A stretch of DNA of 12,355 nucleotides from an uncultured Lachnospiraceae bacterium (GCA_902795715.1 CADBME010000194.1:1-12355); one strand, 5' to 3'. Positions 1 through 9,829 are shown, counted from the stretch's first letter. A program made the numbers and translations. Notes: generated by a model not told the origin, from the letters alone.

Positions 1-377
1 ATATTCTTTCCAAACATGGATACGATCTTGCCGTAAAAATAACAGTTTCCCATGAACATGTGGTGCTCCGGAAGAATCTTCTCAAGGGTCGCATCCTCAT
101 AATTGATGGCTGTGATTATATTCTTTTCCGCTTGGATCACACACCTGGGTTTGCCGGAAACAAGGATGATATCCCCTTTAGTCAGCTTATTGGTTGGAAC
201 AAGAAAGAAGAATTCCTCGCCTATATCGAAGACGAACTGATCACAGTTGGTCAGCCGGCCCTTTTTCACATCGTAGCTTTTGAAGCCGGACCCGGTCTTC
301 ACCGCGATGTTCCCGTTCATGGACAATCTGCACATGCCGGGATCGATTTTACCGAACATATCTTTAAGCATCTCCAT
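1..377 (-). CDS. Conserved hypothetical protein, C-terminus cut by window edge
   Basis: The frame opens with ATG at 377 and stays open for 125 codons to the window edge, so the C-terminus is missing. The start follows a purine-rich AAAAGGGGG ribosome binding site 7 nt away and a near-consensus promoter, which makes this a real gene. The protein begins MEMLKDMFGKIDPGMCRLSM and continues with short alternating hydrophobic stretches (for example QFVFDIGEEFFFLVP near residues 47-61 and GDIILVSG near 68-75), suggesting a beta-rich cytosolic fold. There is no signal peptide or membrane segment. It contains repeated motifs of the type 'GNIAVKT' and 'FMGNCYFYGKIVSMFG' that I associate with uncharacterised clostridial proteins, but I cannot name a family or function. 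It is transcribed apart from the upstream nagA run, being separated by a terminator, and appears tightly regulated by paired operators. Confidence 0.8.
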   Translation of the reverse strand, partial: MEMLKDMFGKIDPGMCRLSMNGNIAVKTGSGFKSYDVKKGRLTNCDQFVFDIGEEFFFLVPTNKLTKGDIILVSGKPRCVIQAEKNIITAINYEDATLEKILPEHHMFMGNCYFYGKIVSMFGKN

Positions 378-410
378 ATCAACACCCCCTTTTAAAACCG
401 GAAAATATTA

Positions 411-452
411 AGTAGTTATTTGCTACTTATATATTAGTAGCTTTTTGCTACT
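411..452. promoter_or_regulatory. Tandem 17-bp inverted-repeat operators over the promoter
   Basis: Two related 17-bp sites are present: AGTAGTTATTTGCTACT (411-427) and AGTAGCTTTTTGCTACT (436-452). They match at 15 of 17 positions, with centres 25 bp apart. The second is a perfect 6-bp inverted repeat (AGTAGC/GCTACT) around five T's and sits between -35 and -10; the first covers the likely transcription start. The inner arms also form GCTACT/AGTAGC around the -10. The layout is that of a repressor operator. The TAGCAA/GCTA core is reminiscent of SlyA/MarR-family sites (SlyA consensus TTAGCAAGCTAA), but the spacing differs, so the binding protein is unassigned. Confidence 0.75.
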
Positions 453-459
453 TTGTCAA
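431..459 (-). promoter_or_regulatory. Sigma-A promoter of the partial left-edge gene
   Basis: On the minus strand a perfect -35 TTGACA (454-459) is followed by an exact 17-nt spacer and -10 TAATAT (431-436, five of six consensus bases). Transcription should start near 424, giving a leader of about 47 nt before the ATG at 377. The whole spacer is filled by an inverted repeat, so this strong promoter is probably repressed in the default state. Confidence 0.85.
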
Positions 460-579
460 GAGGTTTTTTGCTTTTATTTTTCGGTAAGTTTTTTTCTCTA
501 ACTAACAGGGCTCCTGCAAAGCCATCCCGGCATCAGGCCTTGAGGAGGAAACTAGCAGGCTGCCGGCCTTTCTCTCATC

Positions 580-625
580 AAAAAAAGGGCAGGATTCCAT
601 GTATTGTGATACACGAAATCCTGCC
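580..625 (-). terminator. Intrinsic terminator closing the uvrB-to-nagA run
   Basis: Arms GGCAGGATT (588-596) and AATCCTGCC (617-625) pair perfectly. Inner arms ATGTAT (599-604) and ATACAC (609-614) extend the helix with one wobble pair. Read on the minus strand the hairpin is followed by seven T's (plus-strand A's at 580-586). It lies about 80 nt after the nagA stop and insulates the next gene. Confidence 0.9.
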
Positions 626-632
626 GATTTGG

Positions 633-658
633 GATGGCTGTTTAATGGGTCAGCCATC
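633..658. repeat. Small hairpin between nagA stop and terminator
   Basis: A perfect 8-bp inverted repeat, GATGGCTG (633-640) and CAGCCATC (651-658), has a 10-nt loop. On the minus strand it would form in the nagA 3' untranslated RNA just before the main terminator, where it could protect the transcript end. On the plus strand it is followed by TGATTTTTG and could act as a weak terminator, but no plus-strand gene precedes it. The rest of 453-704 shows nothing codable that I believe. Confidence 0.5.
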
Positions 659-704
659 TGATTTTTGTGAATGCCGGACAGCTGAATCATGCTGCCTGAT
701 CAAA

Positions 705-1868
705 CTATATCCTCTTTCTTCCGCCTATAAAAACTGCCTCGACGGAATAATCGTCGCGCAAAACGACAATGTCAGCATCCTTCCCTGTCTGAAGAGATCC
801 TTTAGAAGTATCCATACCGATCAGACGGGCAGGATTGAGAGTACAACTGTTGATAGCTGTCTGCCAGGGCAGACAGGCTTTTTCCACCAGGTTGCGGAGC
901 CCCTCGTTGACCTTCAGAGTGGAGCCTGCCAGATTTCCGGAGTCCAGAAGATGGGCACTGCCATCCTCATATAGTTCAATGGGATTTCCTCCGAAGAGGA
1001 CACGGGTTCCGGCGGGCAGGCCCTTGACACAGAGTGAATCCGTGATCATGACTCCGTAGTCCGGTCCCTTATTGGTGAAAAAAGAGCGAACCGCTCCCCA
1101 GGTGGAGTGAAGGCCGTCGCAGATAATCTCTCCAAATACATTACCAAAAGAGAAGGCCGCCCCGGGAATCCCCGGTTCCCGGTGATGGAAAGGTGCCATA
1201 CCGTTGTAGGTATGGGTCACGCTGCGGGCACCGTTTGCAAAAGCCATGGCTGCCTGGGCATAGGTCGCCGAGGAATGGCCAAGTGAAACCACAATTCCAA
1301 GTTCATTCAGGTACCTGGTCAGCTGATATCCTTCATCGTGTTCACAGGCCAGGGTCACAATCCGGATCAGGCCCTCCGAAGCCGCATAATACCGCTTAAA
1401 CTGTTCCACATCCGGCTTCACACAGAACTGGTCCGGCTGGGCACCCTTGAAGGTCCTGTCAAGATAGGGGCCCTCAAAATGAATCCCCAGAATCTGCGAC
1501 CCCGGAACACTTTCCGGATCCTCCCGCTGTTGACGGGCAACCTCCGCAACATTCTGCAGGGCTTTGGTCAAAACTTCTTCAGATTGGGTAATCGTTGTGG
1601 GGAGAATACCGGTTACACCCTCCTCAAGGACCTTTTCCAGCCACTCCTTCAATCCCTGATCTTTCGCGTCGTTGGTATCAAAACCATAGGCACCGTGAGT
1701 GTGGACATCGATAAAACCGGGAACCAAACGAAGATCACCGAAATCCATGTCCGGCACAAAAGTCCCGAAGGGGTAGATTCCTTCGATTCTCCCGGATTCT
1801 GACGAGATCTCAATCTGGACCTCCATCCAGTCATTTAACACCCAAACTCTTCTACTCTGCAGAATCAT
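705..1868 (-). CDS. nagA: N-acetylglucosamine-6-phosphate deacetylase
   Basis: Hydrolyses GlcNAc-6-phosphate to glucosamine-6-phosphate and acetate in the cytoplasm, feeding amino-sugar catabolism and cell-wall recycling. The 387-residue protein is a full-length amidohydrolase. Visible residues include HTH at 56-58, HFEGPY at 130-135 with metal ligand E132, GHS with H198, THTYNGM with H219, DGLHS with H254, and ITD with the catalytic D277. The intact HxH pair suggests a two-metal site like B. subtilis NagA rather than the E. coli type. The start at 1868 is chosen because AGGAGGG lies 7 nt upstream. An in-frame ATG at 1916, directly abutting the guaA stop, would add 16 residues but has no ribosome binding site and an un-NagA-like N-terminus. 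It is the last gene before the terminator. No nagB or PTS gene is nearby, and I saw no NagR-type operator. Confidence 0.96.
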   Translation of the reverse strand: MILQSRRVWVLNDWMEVQIEISSESGRIEGIYPFGTFVPDMDFGDLRLVPGFIDVHTHGAYGFDTNDAKDQGLKEWLEKVLEEGVTGILPTTITQSEEVLTKALQNVAEVARQQREDPESVPGSQILGIHFEGPYLDRTFKGAQPDQFCVKPDVEQFKRYYAASEGLIRIVTLACEHDEGYQLTRYLNELGIVVSLGHSSATYAQAAMAFANGARSVTHTYNGMAPFHHREPGIPGAAFSFGNVFGEIICDGLHSTWGAVRSFFTNKGPDYGVMITDSLCVKGLPAGTRVLFGGNPIELYEDGSAHLLDSGNLAGSTLKVNEGLRNLVEKACLPWQTAINSCTLNPARLIGMDTSKGSLQTGKDADIVVLRDDYSVEAVFIGGRKRI

Positions 1869-1916
1869 CTGCTCTCCCTCCTCGAAACAGTATTCTCCGC
1901 ACCCTTCTATCATCAT

Positions 1917-3461
1917 TCATTCGAACTCAATGGTTCCCGGTGGTTTGCTGGTCAGGTCATAAAATACCCGGTTCACTCCTTTGACCTCATTGATGATTCG
2001 GGTCATGGTCCGGTTAAGTAGGGAATAAGGGATTTCCGCAGCTTCAGCCGTCATGAAGTCAATAGTCTGGACAGCCCGGAGCACGACCGCGTAATCATAG
2101 GTTCTCTCATCTCCCATCACTCCGACCGACCGGACGTTAGTCAAGGCTGCAAAGTACTGGTTGATATCCTGGCTCAGGCCGGCCTTGTCGATTTCTTCTC
2201 GATAAATGGCATCGGCCTCCTGGACAATACGGACTTTTTCTTCTGTGATGTCACCGATAATACGAATTCCCAGACCGGGGCCCGGGAAGGGCTGGCGAAA
2301 TACAAGTTGAGCCGGAATGCCCAGTTCCAGACCGGCTTTTCTGACTTCATCCTTAAAGAGATCACGGAGGGGTTCGATGATTTCTCTGAAGTCGACATAA
2401 TCAGGCAAACCTCCCACATTGTGATGGGACTTGATAACAGCCGATTCACCCCCCAGACCACTTTCTACTATGTCGGGGTAGATTGTTCCCTGAACCAGGT
2501 AGTCCACGGCACCGATTTTCTTTGCTTCCTCCTCAAATACCCGGATGAATTCTTCTCCGATGATTTTTCTCTTCTGTTCAGGATCCGTCTCACCGGCCAG
2601 CTTCACATAGAATCTGTTCCGGGCATTTACCCGGATGAAATTGAGCTCATAGGGCCCCTCCGGCCCGAAGACAGCTTCTACCTGGTCTCCCTCATCCTTG
2701 CGGAGAAGGCCATGATCTACGAAAACACAAGTCAGCTGGCTGCCCACTGCTTTGGAAAGGAGAACAGCCGCCACGGAAGAGTCCACTCCACCGGAAAGAG
2801 CACAAAGCACTTTACCCTTTCCGACCTTATCGCGTATGTTTTGAATAGAGGCTTCCACAAAGGAATCCATCCTCCAGTCACCGGCACAACCGCAGATCCG
2901 GTGAACATAATTATACAGAATCTCCTTGCCCTTGTCCGTGTGGAGAACCTCGGGATGGAACTGGATGGCATAGAGGTTTTTATCTTTATTTTCTGCAGCA
3001 GCCACCGGACAGTCTTTGGTATGGGCAAGGATCCGGAATCCCGGAGCCATCTCCGAAATGTAATCAAAGTGGCTCATCCATGTAATGGTTTCTGAAGGCA
3101 GGCCTGCAAAGAGGTCGGAGTCAGTCTCCAGTCTTGTTGCCGTCTTTCCATACTCGCGGACCGGAGCTTTTTCCACCTTACCGCCCAAAAGGTGCATCAT
3201 AAGCTGGGCACCATAGCAGAGACCCAGAACAGGGATGCCCAGATTGAAGAGGTCTCTGTCACAGGAGGGAGCTCCCGATTCATAGCAGCTGTTGGGTCCG
3301 CCGGTCAGAATAATCCCTTTAGGCTTGATTTCCCTGATTTTGGTCAGAGCTGATTTGTAAGAATAAATCTCACAATACACATTGCATTCCCTGACACGCC
3401 GTGCTACCAGCTGGTTGTACTGTCCTCCAAAGTCTATGACGATTACTGTTTCTCTTTTCAC
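1917..3461 (-). CDS. guaA: GMP synthase (glutamine-hydrolysing)
   Basis: Converts XMP to GMP with ATP and glutamine, the last step of de novo guanine nucleotide synthesis. The 514 residues have the usual order. The class I glutamine amidotransferase domain covers about 1-195, with FGGQYNQL near 11-18, nucleophile C82 in GLCYGAQ and triad partners H169 and E171. The ATP-pyrophosphatase domain carries the P-loop SGGVDSS at 223-229. The C-terminal dimerisation domain covers about 395-514 and ends KPPGTIEFE, the classic GuaA C-terminus. The GTG start at 3461 is preferred because AAGGAGA sits 7 nt upstream and the protein then begins at the conserved [11 protein letters not shown]. An ATG at 3497 with a weaker AGGA would add 12 residues. 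The gap from hflX is 79 bp with no terminator or recognisable purine riboswitch, so it is probably co-transcribed from upstream. Confidence 0.98.
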   Translation of the reverse strand: MKRETVIVIDFGGQYNQLVARRVRECNVYCEIYSYKSALTKIREIKPKGIILTGGPNSCYESGAPSCDRDLFNLGIPVLGLCYGAQLMMHLLGGKVEKAPVREYGKTATRLETDSDLFAGLPSETITWMSHFDYISEMAPGFRILAHTKDCPVAAAENKDKNLYAIQFHPEVLHTDKGKEILYNYVHRICGCAGDWRMDSFVEASIQNIRDKVGKGKVLCALSGGVDSSVAAVLLSKAVGSQLTCVFVDHGLLRKDEGDQVEAVFGPEGPYELNFIRVNARNRFYVKLAGETDPEQKRKIIGEEFIRVFEEEAKKIGAVDYLVQGTIYPDIVESGLGGESAVIKSHHNVGGLPDYVDFREIIEPLRDLFKDEVRKAGLELGIPAQLVFRQPFPGPGLGIRIIGDITEEKVRIVQEADAIYREEIDKAGLSQDINQYFAALTNVRSVGVMGDERTYDYAVVLRAVQTIDFMTAEAAEIPYSLLNRTMTRIINEVKGVNRVFYDLTSKPPGTIEFE

Positions 3462-3540
3462 AGGCCCGTCTCCTTTTCTATCATCATGGCTGTACATTTT
3501 CTATTTTCCTGATTGTACATTTACTATCTCAGAAAACCTG

Positions 3541-4848
3541 TCACAAGACATATTTTTTATACTTTTGCAGATCCTGAAGTTTGCACCGCAAGGAGAGTCT
3601 GGTCCCTTCTGCCAGATAATCTGTCTCATGAACAAGGGCATTCTCATTAAAATAAGAAACCAGGCTTCCTTCCGAATAGGGTATCAGCATCTGACACTCC
3701 ACGGTATCACCGGCCAGCTCACGACCGATCAGATCAGCCAGCTGGTCAAGTCCGAGCCCTTTTCCGGCTGCCATGTATATGCAGCCATCCCCGACTTTCG
3801 GCAGTTCTTCAGGCATCCGTCCCGGGTCTTTATCTTCCAGGAGATCACATTTGTTGTAAACATGGATACAGGGAATCTTTTCTGCTCCCAGTTGGCGCAG
3901 GGTCTCGCCGGTCACCTGCATCTGTTCTTCGAAAGACGGGTCGGAGTAATCCACCACATGCAGAAGAAGATCTGCATAGCATACTTCCTCCAGTGTAGAC
4001 CGGAAAGATTCGATCAGATTGTGAGGGAGACGACTGACAAAGCCTACAGTATCCGAAAGGAGAAATTCCTGATTGTCCGGAAGGACAATTTTGCGGATAG
4101 TCGTATCAAGTGTAGCGAAAAGCATATCTTTTACAAAGACTTTCCTGTCCTCAGTCTGCTCTTCATTCTCATCTTCAGGAGAAAACCGGTCCAGCAGGGC
4201 ATTCATCAGTGTGGACTTGCCGGCATTGGTGTATCCTACCAGGGCAACCTGGGCAATACCGCGGGTCAGCCTGCGTTTTCTCTTGGTTTCTCTGTTTTGT
4301 TCTACTTCCTTTAATTCCTTTTTCAGTTCCGATATTCTGTGCCGGATTTTACGCCGGTCAAGTTCCAGCTTCTTCTCACCGGCTCCCTTGTTGGCAAAGC
4401 CTCCGCCGGATCCGCCTCCCTGTCGGCTCAGCATCTCTCCGATGCCTGCAAGCCGGGGAAGTTCATACTGGAGTCTGGCCGTTTCCACCTGAATCTGAGC
4501 TTCTCTGCTTCTGGCTCTCCGGGAAAAAATCTCCAGAATCAGGGATGTCCGGTCTATGACCGCCCTTTCAATCATCTGGTTCAGATTCCTCAGCTGCATG
4601 GGAGACAGGGACTGGCTGAAGATCACCATCTCAGCCTCCAGCATGTGAGCCAGCGCTTTGACCTCTTCCACCTTACCCTTTCCGATGTAAACACCTGTAT
4701 TGACCTGACTGATATTCTGAGTCTCCACGCCTACAACTTCCATATCGCAGGCTTCTGCCAGATTTTCCAGCTCGATAAGGCCATTTTCAAAATCCGGATC
4801 ATGATTCAGATTGACTCCGACGATCAATACTTTTGTCTTTTCTTCCAT
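3541..4848 (-). CDS. hflX: Ribosome-associated GTPase HflX
   Basis: HflX binds the 50S subunit and splits stalled 70S ribosomes under stress such as heat. The 435-residue protein has an N-terminal HflX domain (about 1-165) with the glycine-rich linker RQGGGSGGG (142-150), a coiled-coil stretch (about 160-192), then the GTPase domain. G1 is GYTNAGKST (205-213), G2 lies in FATLDTT (244-250), G3 is DTVG (266-269) and G4 is NKCD (332-335). The usual G5 SA(K) appears as AAG near 360-362 in IYMAAGKGLG, a conservative departure. An acidic insertion of roughly 12-15 residues (about 222-236, FSPEDENEEQTEDRK) separates G1 from G2, where most HflX have only a short loop. It starts 25 bp after the uvrA stop with only a weak GTAGG ribosome binding site, consistent with translation coupled to or following uvrA. 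Confidence 0.96.
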   Translation of the reverse strand: MEEKTKVLIVGVNLNHDPDFENGLIELENLAEACDMEVVGVETQNISQVNTGVYIGKGKVEEVKALAHMLEAEMVIFSQSLSPMQLRNLNQMIERAVIDRTSLILEIFSRRARSREAQIQVETARLQYELPRLAGIGEMLSRQGGGSGGGFANKGAGEKKLELDRRKIRHRISELKKELKEVEQNRETKRKRRLTRGIAQVALVGYTNAGKSTLMNALLDRFSPEDENEEQTEDRKVFVKDMLFATLDTTIRKIVLPDNQEFLLSDTVGFVSRLPHNLIESFRSTLEEVCYADLLLHVVDYSDPSFEEQMQVTGETLRQLGAEKIPCIHVYNKCDLLEDKDPGRMPEELPKVGDGCIYMAAGKGLGLDQLADLIGRELAGDTVECQMLIPYSEGSLVSYFNENALVHETDYLAEGTRLSLRCKLQDLQKYKKYVL

Positions 4849-4873
4849 AGCTTTTACCTACTCATAATTCTTA

Positions 4874-7732
4874 TTATTTATCTTTTTCTTTCTGATGATC
4901 CGTCTTCAGAATCCTCTTTAAAAACTGGCCGGTATAAGATTCAGGCACCAGGGAAACTTCCTCCGGTGTGCCGCAGGTGACAAGGGTCCCGCCACCTTCG
5001 CCGCCTTCCGGTCCCATGTCTATAATATAATCTGCTACCTTGATTACTTCAAGGTTATGTTCAATGACAACAACAGTATTGCCTCCTTCCGTCAGACGAT
5101 GAAGAATCTTCACCAGCTTATGGACATCGGCAAAGTGCAGGCCCGTCGTTGGCTCATCAAGCACGTATATAGTCTTCCCCGTACTCTGGCGGGAGAGCTC
5201 CGTAGCCAGCTTAACCCTCTGGGCTTCTCCTCCGGACAGGGTAGTGGATGGCTGACCCAGCTTAATATAACCCAGACCCACATCCCTGAGGGTCACAATC
5301 TTGCGCCGTATGGAAGGAACGCTTTCAAAGAAATCGCAAGCTTCATCCACCGTCATATCCAGGATTTCGAATATATTTTTACCCCTGTAACGGACTTCCA
5401 GGGTTTCCCTGTTGTATCTCTTTCCCTGGCATACCTCGCATGGGACATAAACATCCGGCAGGAAATGCATCTCAATCTTCAGGATACCGTCTCCGGCACA
5501 GGCTTCACAGCGGCCGCCCTTTTTATTGAAGCTGAATCTTCCTTTATTGTAGCCGCGGGCTTTGGCATCTTTTGTCATGGCAAAGAGCTCTCGGATCAGG
5601 TCAAAGACTCCCGTATAGGTAGCCGGATTGGAACGGGGTGTTCTTCCAATGGGAGACTGGTCGATACTGATTATTTTATCCAGCTGCTTCAATCCCTCAA
5701 TCTTTTTGTGTTTTCCGGATTTCATCTGAGCCCGGTTGAGGACATTGGCCAGCTTTTTGTAGAGGATTTCGTTGACCAGAGAACTTTTTCCCGACCCGGA
5801 CACTCCGGTAACACAGGTTAGAACTCCCAGGGGAAATGACACATCGATATTCTTAAGATTGTTTTCCGCCGCTCCGCGGACGGTGATGATGCCCTGGGCT
5901 TTTTTCCGTTCCTGAGGGATGGGAATCTTTCTCCGCCCGCTCAGATAATCTCCGGTGATGGAGTTGGGGTTACGCATAAGCTCATCGGCGGTTCCGGTGG
6001 CAACCACTTCGCCGCCGTGTTCTCCCGCTTCCGGTCCGATATCTACGATATAATCGGCTTCCCGCATGGTATCTTCATCATGCTCCACCACGACAAGGGT
6101 ATTTCCCAGGTCTCTCAGACTCTTCAAAGCCGAGATCAGCTTATTATTATCCCTCTGGTGGAGACCGATGCTGGGTTCGTCCAGTATGTAGGCGACACCG
6201 ACCAGGCCGGAACCGATCTGGGTTGCCAGGCGGATCCGCTGGGCTTCTCCGCCGGAAAGAGTGGCCGTGGGCTGTGAAAGCTTCAGATAATCCAGTCCCA
6301 CTTCATTCAGAAAGCCGACCCTTCCCCGGATCTCCCGAAGAATCTGCTTACCGATCATCTTCTGCCGGTCAGTCAGTTGAAGATCTTCTGTAAAATAATG
6401 AAGGAAAGCCTTCACGGACATATTGGTCAGTTGATAAATATTATAATCACCCACCGTAACGGCCAGAGATTCTTTTTTCAATCTCATCCCCTGACAGGAA
6501 TCACAGGGAGATACGGTCATAAAGCTTTCGTACTCTTCCTTCATCCGATCGGAATGATTCTCCCGGTATCTTCGTCGGATATTTTCCAGAAGTCCCTCAA
6601 AAGCTACATCATATACCCCTTCGCCCCGCTGTCCCTTATAATGAACCTTGACCTCCCGGCCTCCGGTACCGTAAATCAGAACATCCTGGGCGGATTCCGG
6701 CAGATCCTCAAAAGGAGTGTCCAGATCAAAATGGCAGGCCTGGCTGAGAGCTGCCAGAATCGCATAGGTAAAACTCCTGGGGTTGGTACAGGACTGCCAT
6801 CCGGTAACCGTGATGGCACCATCGCTGATGCTTTTCGTTTTATCCGGAATCATCAAGTCGACGTCAAACTCCATCTTGAATCCCAGACCATGACAGACGG
6901 GACAGGCGCCAAAGGGATTATTAAAAGAGAAGCTTCTCGGCTCAATCTCATCTATGCTGATTCCGCAGTCCGGACAGGAGAAACTCTGGCTGAAGGTCAT
7001 GGTTTCCCCATCTATCACATCTACGACCAGCAGTCCGCCGGTCAGGGCCATGACTGTCTCAACCGAATCGGCCAGCCTCTGGTGGATTCCCTCCCGGATC
7101 ACAAGCCGGTCCACGATAATCTCAATATTATGTTTCTTATTCTTCTCAAGCTGTATCTCTTCCGAAAGTTCATAGAGGTTCCCGTCGATTCGGACACGGA
7201 CATATCCGCTTCTTCTGGCATCGTTGAGAACCTTAACGTGCTCTCCCTTCCGGCCCCTGACAATAGGAGCCAGCAGCTGAATCCTGCTTCTCTCCGGCAG
7301 GTTCATCAGGATATCCACAATCTGGTCTACGGTCTGTTTCTCAATCTCCCTGCCGCACTTGGGGCAGTGGGGGATTCCGATCCTTGCGTAGAGAAGGCGA
7401 AGATAATCATAAATCTCTGTAACGGTACCGACGGTAGACCTGGGATTCCGGTTGGTCGACTTCTGGTCTATGGAAATAGCCGGTGACAAGCCCTGGATAT
7501 CATCCACATCCGGTTTCTCCATCTGACCCAGAAACTGGCGGGCATAGGATGACAGGGATTCCATGTATCTCCTCTGCCCTTCCGCATAAATCGTATCAAA
7601 GGCCAGAGAGGACTTGCCGGACCCGGACAAACCGGTCAGAACGACGAACTCATTTCTGGGAATGTCAATATTGATATCTTTCAGGTTATGCTCTCTGGCA
7701 CCACGTATCTTTATAAATTCTCTCTTCTTCAT
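4874..7732 (-). CDS. uvrA: Excinuclease ABC subunit A (UvrA)
   Basis: UvrA is the dimeric ATPase that finds bulky DNA lesions and loads UvrB in nucleotide excision repair. At 952 residues it is full length (E. coli has 940). It shows two ABC modules: Walker A GLSGSGKS (34-41) with signature LSGGEAQR (492-499) and Walker B ILDEPS (516-521), then GVSGSGKS (643-650), LSGGEAQR (832-839) and VLDEPT (857-862). Cysteine pairs for zinc modules are present at C123/C126, C253/C256 with C277/C280, C410/C413, and C742/C745 with C765/C768, so no key residue is missing. It lies 102 bp after uvrB. That gap contains no terminator and no convincing promoter, only a possible 11-codon frame (7764-7799), so uvrA is probably read from the uvrB promoter. 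The ribosome binding site is weak (GAAAGA). Confidence 0.98.
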   Translation of the reverse strand: MKKREFIKIRGAREHNLKDINIDIPRNEFVVLTGLSGSGKSSLAFDTIYAEGQRRYMESLSSYARQFLGQMEKPDVDDIQGLSPAISIDQKSTNRNPRSTVGTVTEIYDYLRLLYARIGIPHCPKCGREIEKQTVDQIVDILMNLPERSRIQLLAPIVRGRKGEHVKVLNDARRSGYVRVRIDGNLYELSEEIQLEKNKKHNIEIIVDRLVIREGIHQRLADSVETVMALTGGLLVVDVIDGETMTFSQSFSCPDCGISIDEIEPRSFSFNNPFGACPVCHGLGFKMEFDVDLMIPDKTKSISDGAITVTGWQSCTNPRSFTYAILAALSQACHFDLDTPFEDLPESAQDVLIYGTGGREVKVHYKGQRGEGVYDVAFEGLLENIRRRYRENHSDRMKEEYESFMTVSPCDSCQGMRLKKESLAVTVGDYNIYQLTNMSVKAFLHYFTEDLQLTDRQKMIGKQILREIRGRVGFLNEVGLDYLKLSQPTATLSGGEAQRIRLATQIGSGLVGVAYILDEPSIGLHQRDNNKLISALKSLRDLGNTLVVVEHDEDTMREADYIVDIGPEAGEHGGEVVATGTADELMRNPNSITGDYLSGRRKIPIPQERKKAQGIITVRGAAENNLKNIDVSFPLGVLTCVTGVSGSGKSSLVNEILYKKLANVLNRAQMKSGKHKKIEGLKQLDKIISIDQSPIGRTPRSNPATYTGVFDLIRELFAMTKDAKARGYNKGRFSFNKKGGRCEACAGDGILKIEMHFLPDVYVPCEVCQGKRYNRETLEVRYRGKNIFEILDMTVDEACDFFESVPSIRRKIVTLRDVGLGYIKLGQPSTTLSGGEAQRVKLATELSRQSTGKTIYVLDEPTTGLHFADVHKLVKILHRLTEGGNTVVVIEHNLEVIKVADYIIDMGPEGGEGGGTLVTCGTPEEVSLVPESYTGQFLKRILKTDHQKEKDK

Positions 7733-7834
7733 AATAATCTTTCATAATATTCCGAATATAAAGTCAAATAGTCTCACGGGATAGCGGGCAAGCATTCATG
7801 AGCTTCTTCCTTTCCAGACAAAACTCGGAAAAAC

Positions 7835-9829
7835 TCAGCGGTCGTAATCCCTGAGCGCCACCTTATATTCTTTTAATTCATCCCGCAGAACCGCTGCCTG
7901 CTCAAAGTTCAGCTCAGCGGCTGCCTTGTTCATCTTTTTGGTCAGGCTGGCGATCTCTTCTTTCAGTTCCTTTCTATTCATGGATTCCACATCCTTCTTG
8001 AGACTGCGGTCCTTTCTCTCCTCCTCATCGTCAGCCAGGATGGAGATAACATCCCTGACTGCCTTTCTGATCGTCTGGGGAGTAATCCCATGATCCTGAT
8101 TATACTTCATCTGGATATTGCGCCGCCGGTTTGTCTCTGAAATGGCTTTTTGCATGGACTCGGTTATCCTGTCCGCGTACATGATGACATGGCCATCCAC
8201 ATTCCGGGCAGCCCGGCCGCTGGTCTGGACCAGTGAAGTTTCCGATCGCAGAAAGCCCTCCTTATCCGCATCCAGGATGGCGATCAGGGTAACCTCGGGT
8301 ATATCCAGTCCCTCTCTTAGAAGGTTGATTCCTACCAGAACATCAAAAACACCCATACGAAGATCCCGGACAATCTCGATTCGCTCCAGTGTGTCGATAT
8401 CCGAATGAAGGTATTTTACCCGAATGCTCAGATCCTTCATGTAATCCGTCAGGTCTTCAGCCATCCTCTTGGTCAGGGTGGTCACCAGGATCTTGTGTCC
8501 ATCTTCCACTTCCTTATTGATCTCAGTAATCAGGTCATCCACCTGTCCGGCAACCGGCCGGACTTCCACCGGCGGGTCCAGAAGGCCGGTGGGCCGAATG
8601 ATCTGTTCTGTGCGGAGCAGTTCATGTTCGTCTTCATAAATATTGGGCGTTGCCGATACAAACATCATCTGATCGATTCTCTCTTCAAATTCATCGAAAT
8701 TGAGAGGACGATTATCCAGAGCCGAAGGCAGGCGGAAGCCGTAATCGACCAGTGTCTGTTTTCTGGACCGGTCTCCCGCGTACATTCCCCGGACCTGGGG
8801 GACGGTGATATGGGACTCATCCACGATCATCAGAAAATCATCCCCGAAGAAATCAATCAGAGTGTAGGGAGCCTGGCCCGGGGCAAGGCCCGTCAGGTGA
8901 CGGGAATAGTTCTCGATTCCGGAGCAGAATCCTGTTTCCTTCAACATCTCTATATCAAAATTCGTCCTCTCGGAAATCCTCTGGGCCTCCAGGAGCTGGT
9001 CGTGGGCTTTAAACCAGGAAACCCGGTCAGCCAGTTCCTCACGAATGGTCCCGACAGCCCTCTCAATCTGTTCTTCCGGGACCACATAATGAGAAGCCGG
9101 GAAAATAGCTGTAAAATTCAGATTGGCCTTGATCTCTCCGGTAAGGACATCCACCTGAAGGATCCGGTCAATCTCATCGCCAAAGAACTCAATCCTCACC
9201 GCATCCTCGAAGGTGGAGGCCGGCAGGATCTCGAGCACATCTCCCCGTACCCGGAAAGTGCCCCTGTGAAAGTCCAGTTCATTTCGTGTATACTGGATAT
9301 CGATCAGCTTGCGGACCAGTTCATCCCGGTCAATCTCCATACCGGGCCGCAGGGAAATCATCATCTGCTCATAATCCTTCCGGCTTCCTATTCCATAGAT
9401 ACAGGAAACCGAGGAAACCACGATCACATCCCTCCGCTCAATCAGGGCTGCTGTGGCACTGTGGCGAAGTTTATCGATCTCATCGTTAATTGATGAATCC
9501 TTTTCTATATAGGTATCCGTCGAAGGAACGTAAGCCTCCGGCTGATAATAATCATAATAAGAAACGAAATACTCCACGGCATTGTGGGGAAAAAAGGCCT
9601 TGAACTCACTGTAAAGCTGGGCCGCCAGGGTCTTGTTGTGGGCCAGAATCAGAGTCGGCTTATTCAAAGCCTGAATCACGTTTGCCATAGTAAAAGTTTT
9701 TCCGGACCCGGTCACACCAAGCAGGGTCTGAAACTGATTGCCTTCCCGGAATCCGTTCACAAGATCTCTGATCGCCTGAGGCTGATCCCCCGTCGGCTCA
9801 AATTCCGAAACCAATTCAAAATGATCCAT
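7835..9829 (-). CDS. uvrB: Excinuclease ABC subunit B (UvrB)
   Basis: UvrB takes over damaged DNA from UvrA, verifies the lesion with its beta-hairpin and recruits UvrC for incision. The 664-residue protein is full length. Walker A is GVTGSGKT (38-45); the aromatic beta-hairpin region ([20 protein letters not shown]) spans about 91-110; the DESH Walker B is at 337-340; helicase motif [10 protein letters not shown] is at 535-542; and the C-terminal UVR/UvrC-binding domain occupies about 625-660 ([21 protein letters not shown] region). The start follows GGAGGAAA about 8 nt upstream, which is decisive. It is the first gene of the minus-strand run, with its own extended -10 promoter and a LexA-like box. 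The divergent neighbour is htpG. Confidence 0.98.
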   Translation of the reverse strand: MDHFELVSEFEPTGDQPQAIRDLVNGFREGNQFQTLLGVTGSGKTFTMANVIQALNKPTLILAHNKTLAAQLYSEFKAFFPHNAVEYFVSYYDYYQPEAYVPSTDTYIEKDSSINDEIDKLRHSATAALIERRDVIVVSSVSCIYGIGSRKDYEQMMISLRPGMEIDRDELVRKLIDIQYTRNELDFHRGTFRVRGDVLEILPASTFEDAVRIEFFGDEIDRILQVDVLTGEIKANLNFTAIFPASHYVVPEEQIERAVGTIREELADRVSWFKAHDQLLEAQRISERTNFDIEMLKETGFCSGIENYSRHLTGLAPGQAPYTLIDFFGDDFLMIVDESHITVPQVRGMYAGDRSRKQTLVDYGFRLPSALDNRPLNFDEFEERIDQMMFVSATPNIYEDEHELLRTEQIIRPTGLLDPPVEVRPVAGQVDDLITEINKEVEDGHKILVTTLTKRMAEDLTDYMKDLSIRVKYLHSDIDTLERIEIVRDLRMGVFDVLVGINLLREGLDIPEVTLIAILDADKEGFLRSETSLVQTSGRAARNVDGHVIMYADRITESMQKAISETNRRRNIQMKYNQDHGITPQTIRKAVRDVISILADDEEERKDRSLKKDVESMNRKELKEEIASLTKKMNKAAAELNFEQAAVLRDELKEYKVALRDYDR

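Noticed and set aside
502..690. 62-codon minus-strand frame after nagA
   Set aside because: It runs straight through the 633-658 hairpin and the nagA terminator (580-625), has no ribosome binding site and no protein-like composition.
1869..1916. 16-residue N-terminal extension of NagA
   Set aside because: The ATG at 1916 has no ribosome binding site, whereas the internal ATG at 1868 has AGGAGGG at ideal spacing and matches the family N-terminus.
2307..3095. 262-codon plus-strand frame antisense to guaA, and the 310-codon frame at 3382-4314 over hflX
   Set aside because: Both are in antisense codon register with unambiguous GuaA and HflX coding sequence.
3491..3527. Direct repeat TGTACATTTTCTAT / TGTACATTTACTAT before guaA
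   Set aside because: One mismatch over 14 AT-rich bases, overlapping the alternative guaA start; no promoter geometry fits it, so likely coincidental.
3462..3540. Possible purine riboswitch in front of guaA
   Set aside because: The 79-bp gap is too short and lacks a paired-loop layout of the purine aptamer.
6377..7486. 369-codon open frame on the plus strand, antisense to uvrA (similar ones at 8405-9493 and 5057-5821)
   Set aside because: The two I checked (6377-7486 and 8405-9493) are in exact codon register with the real gene on the other strand. They are open because the sense genes rarely use TTA, CTA and TCA codons. No ribosome binding site or recognisable protein.
7764..7799. 11-codon frame between uvrB and uvrA with an AAGGAAG-like ribosome binding site
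   Set aside because: Too short to distinguish from chance without conservation; might be a leader peptide but nothing nearby (terminator or codon run) supports attenuation.
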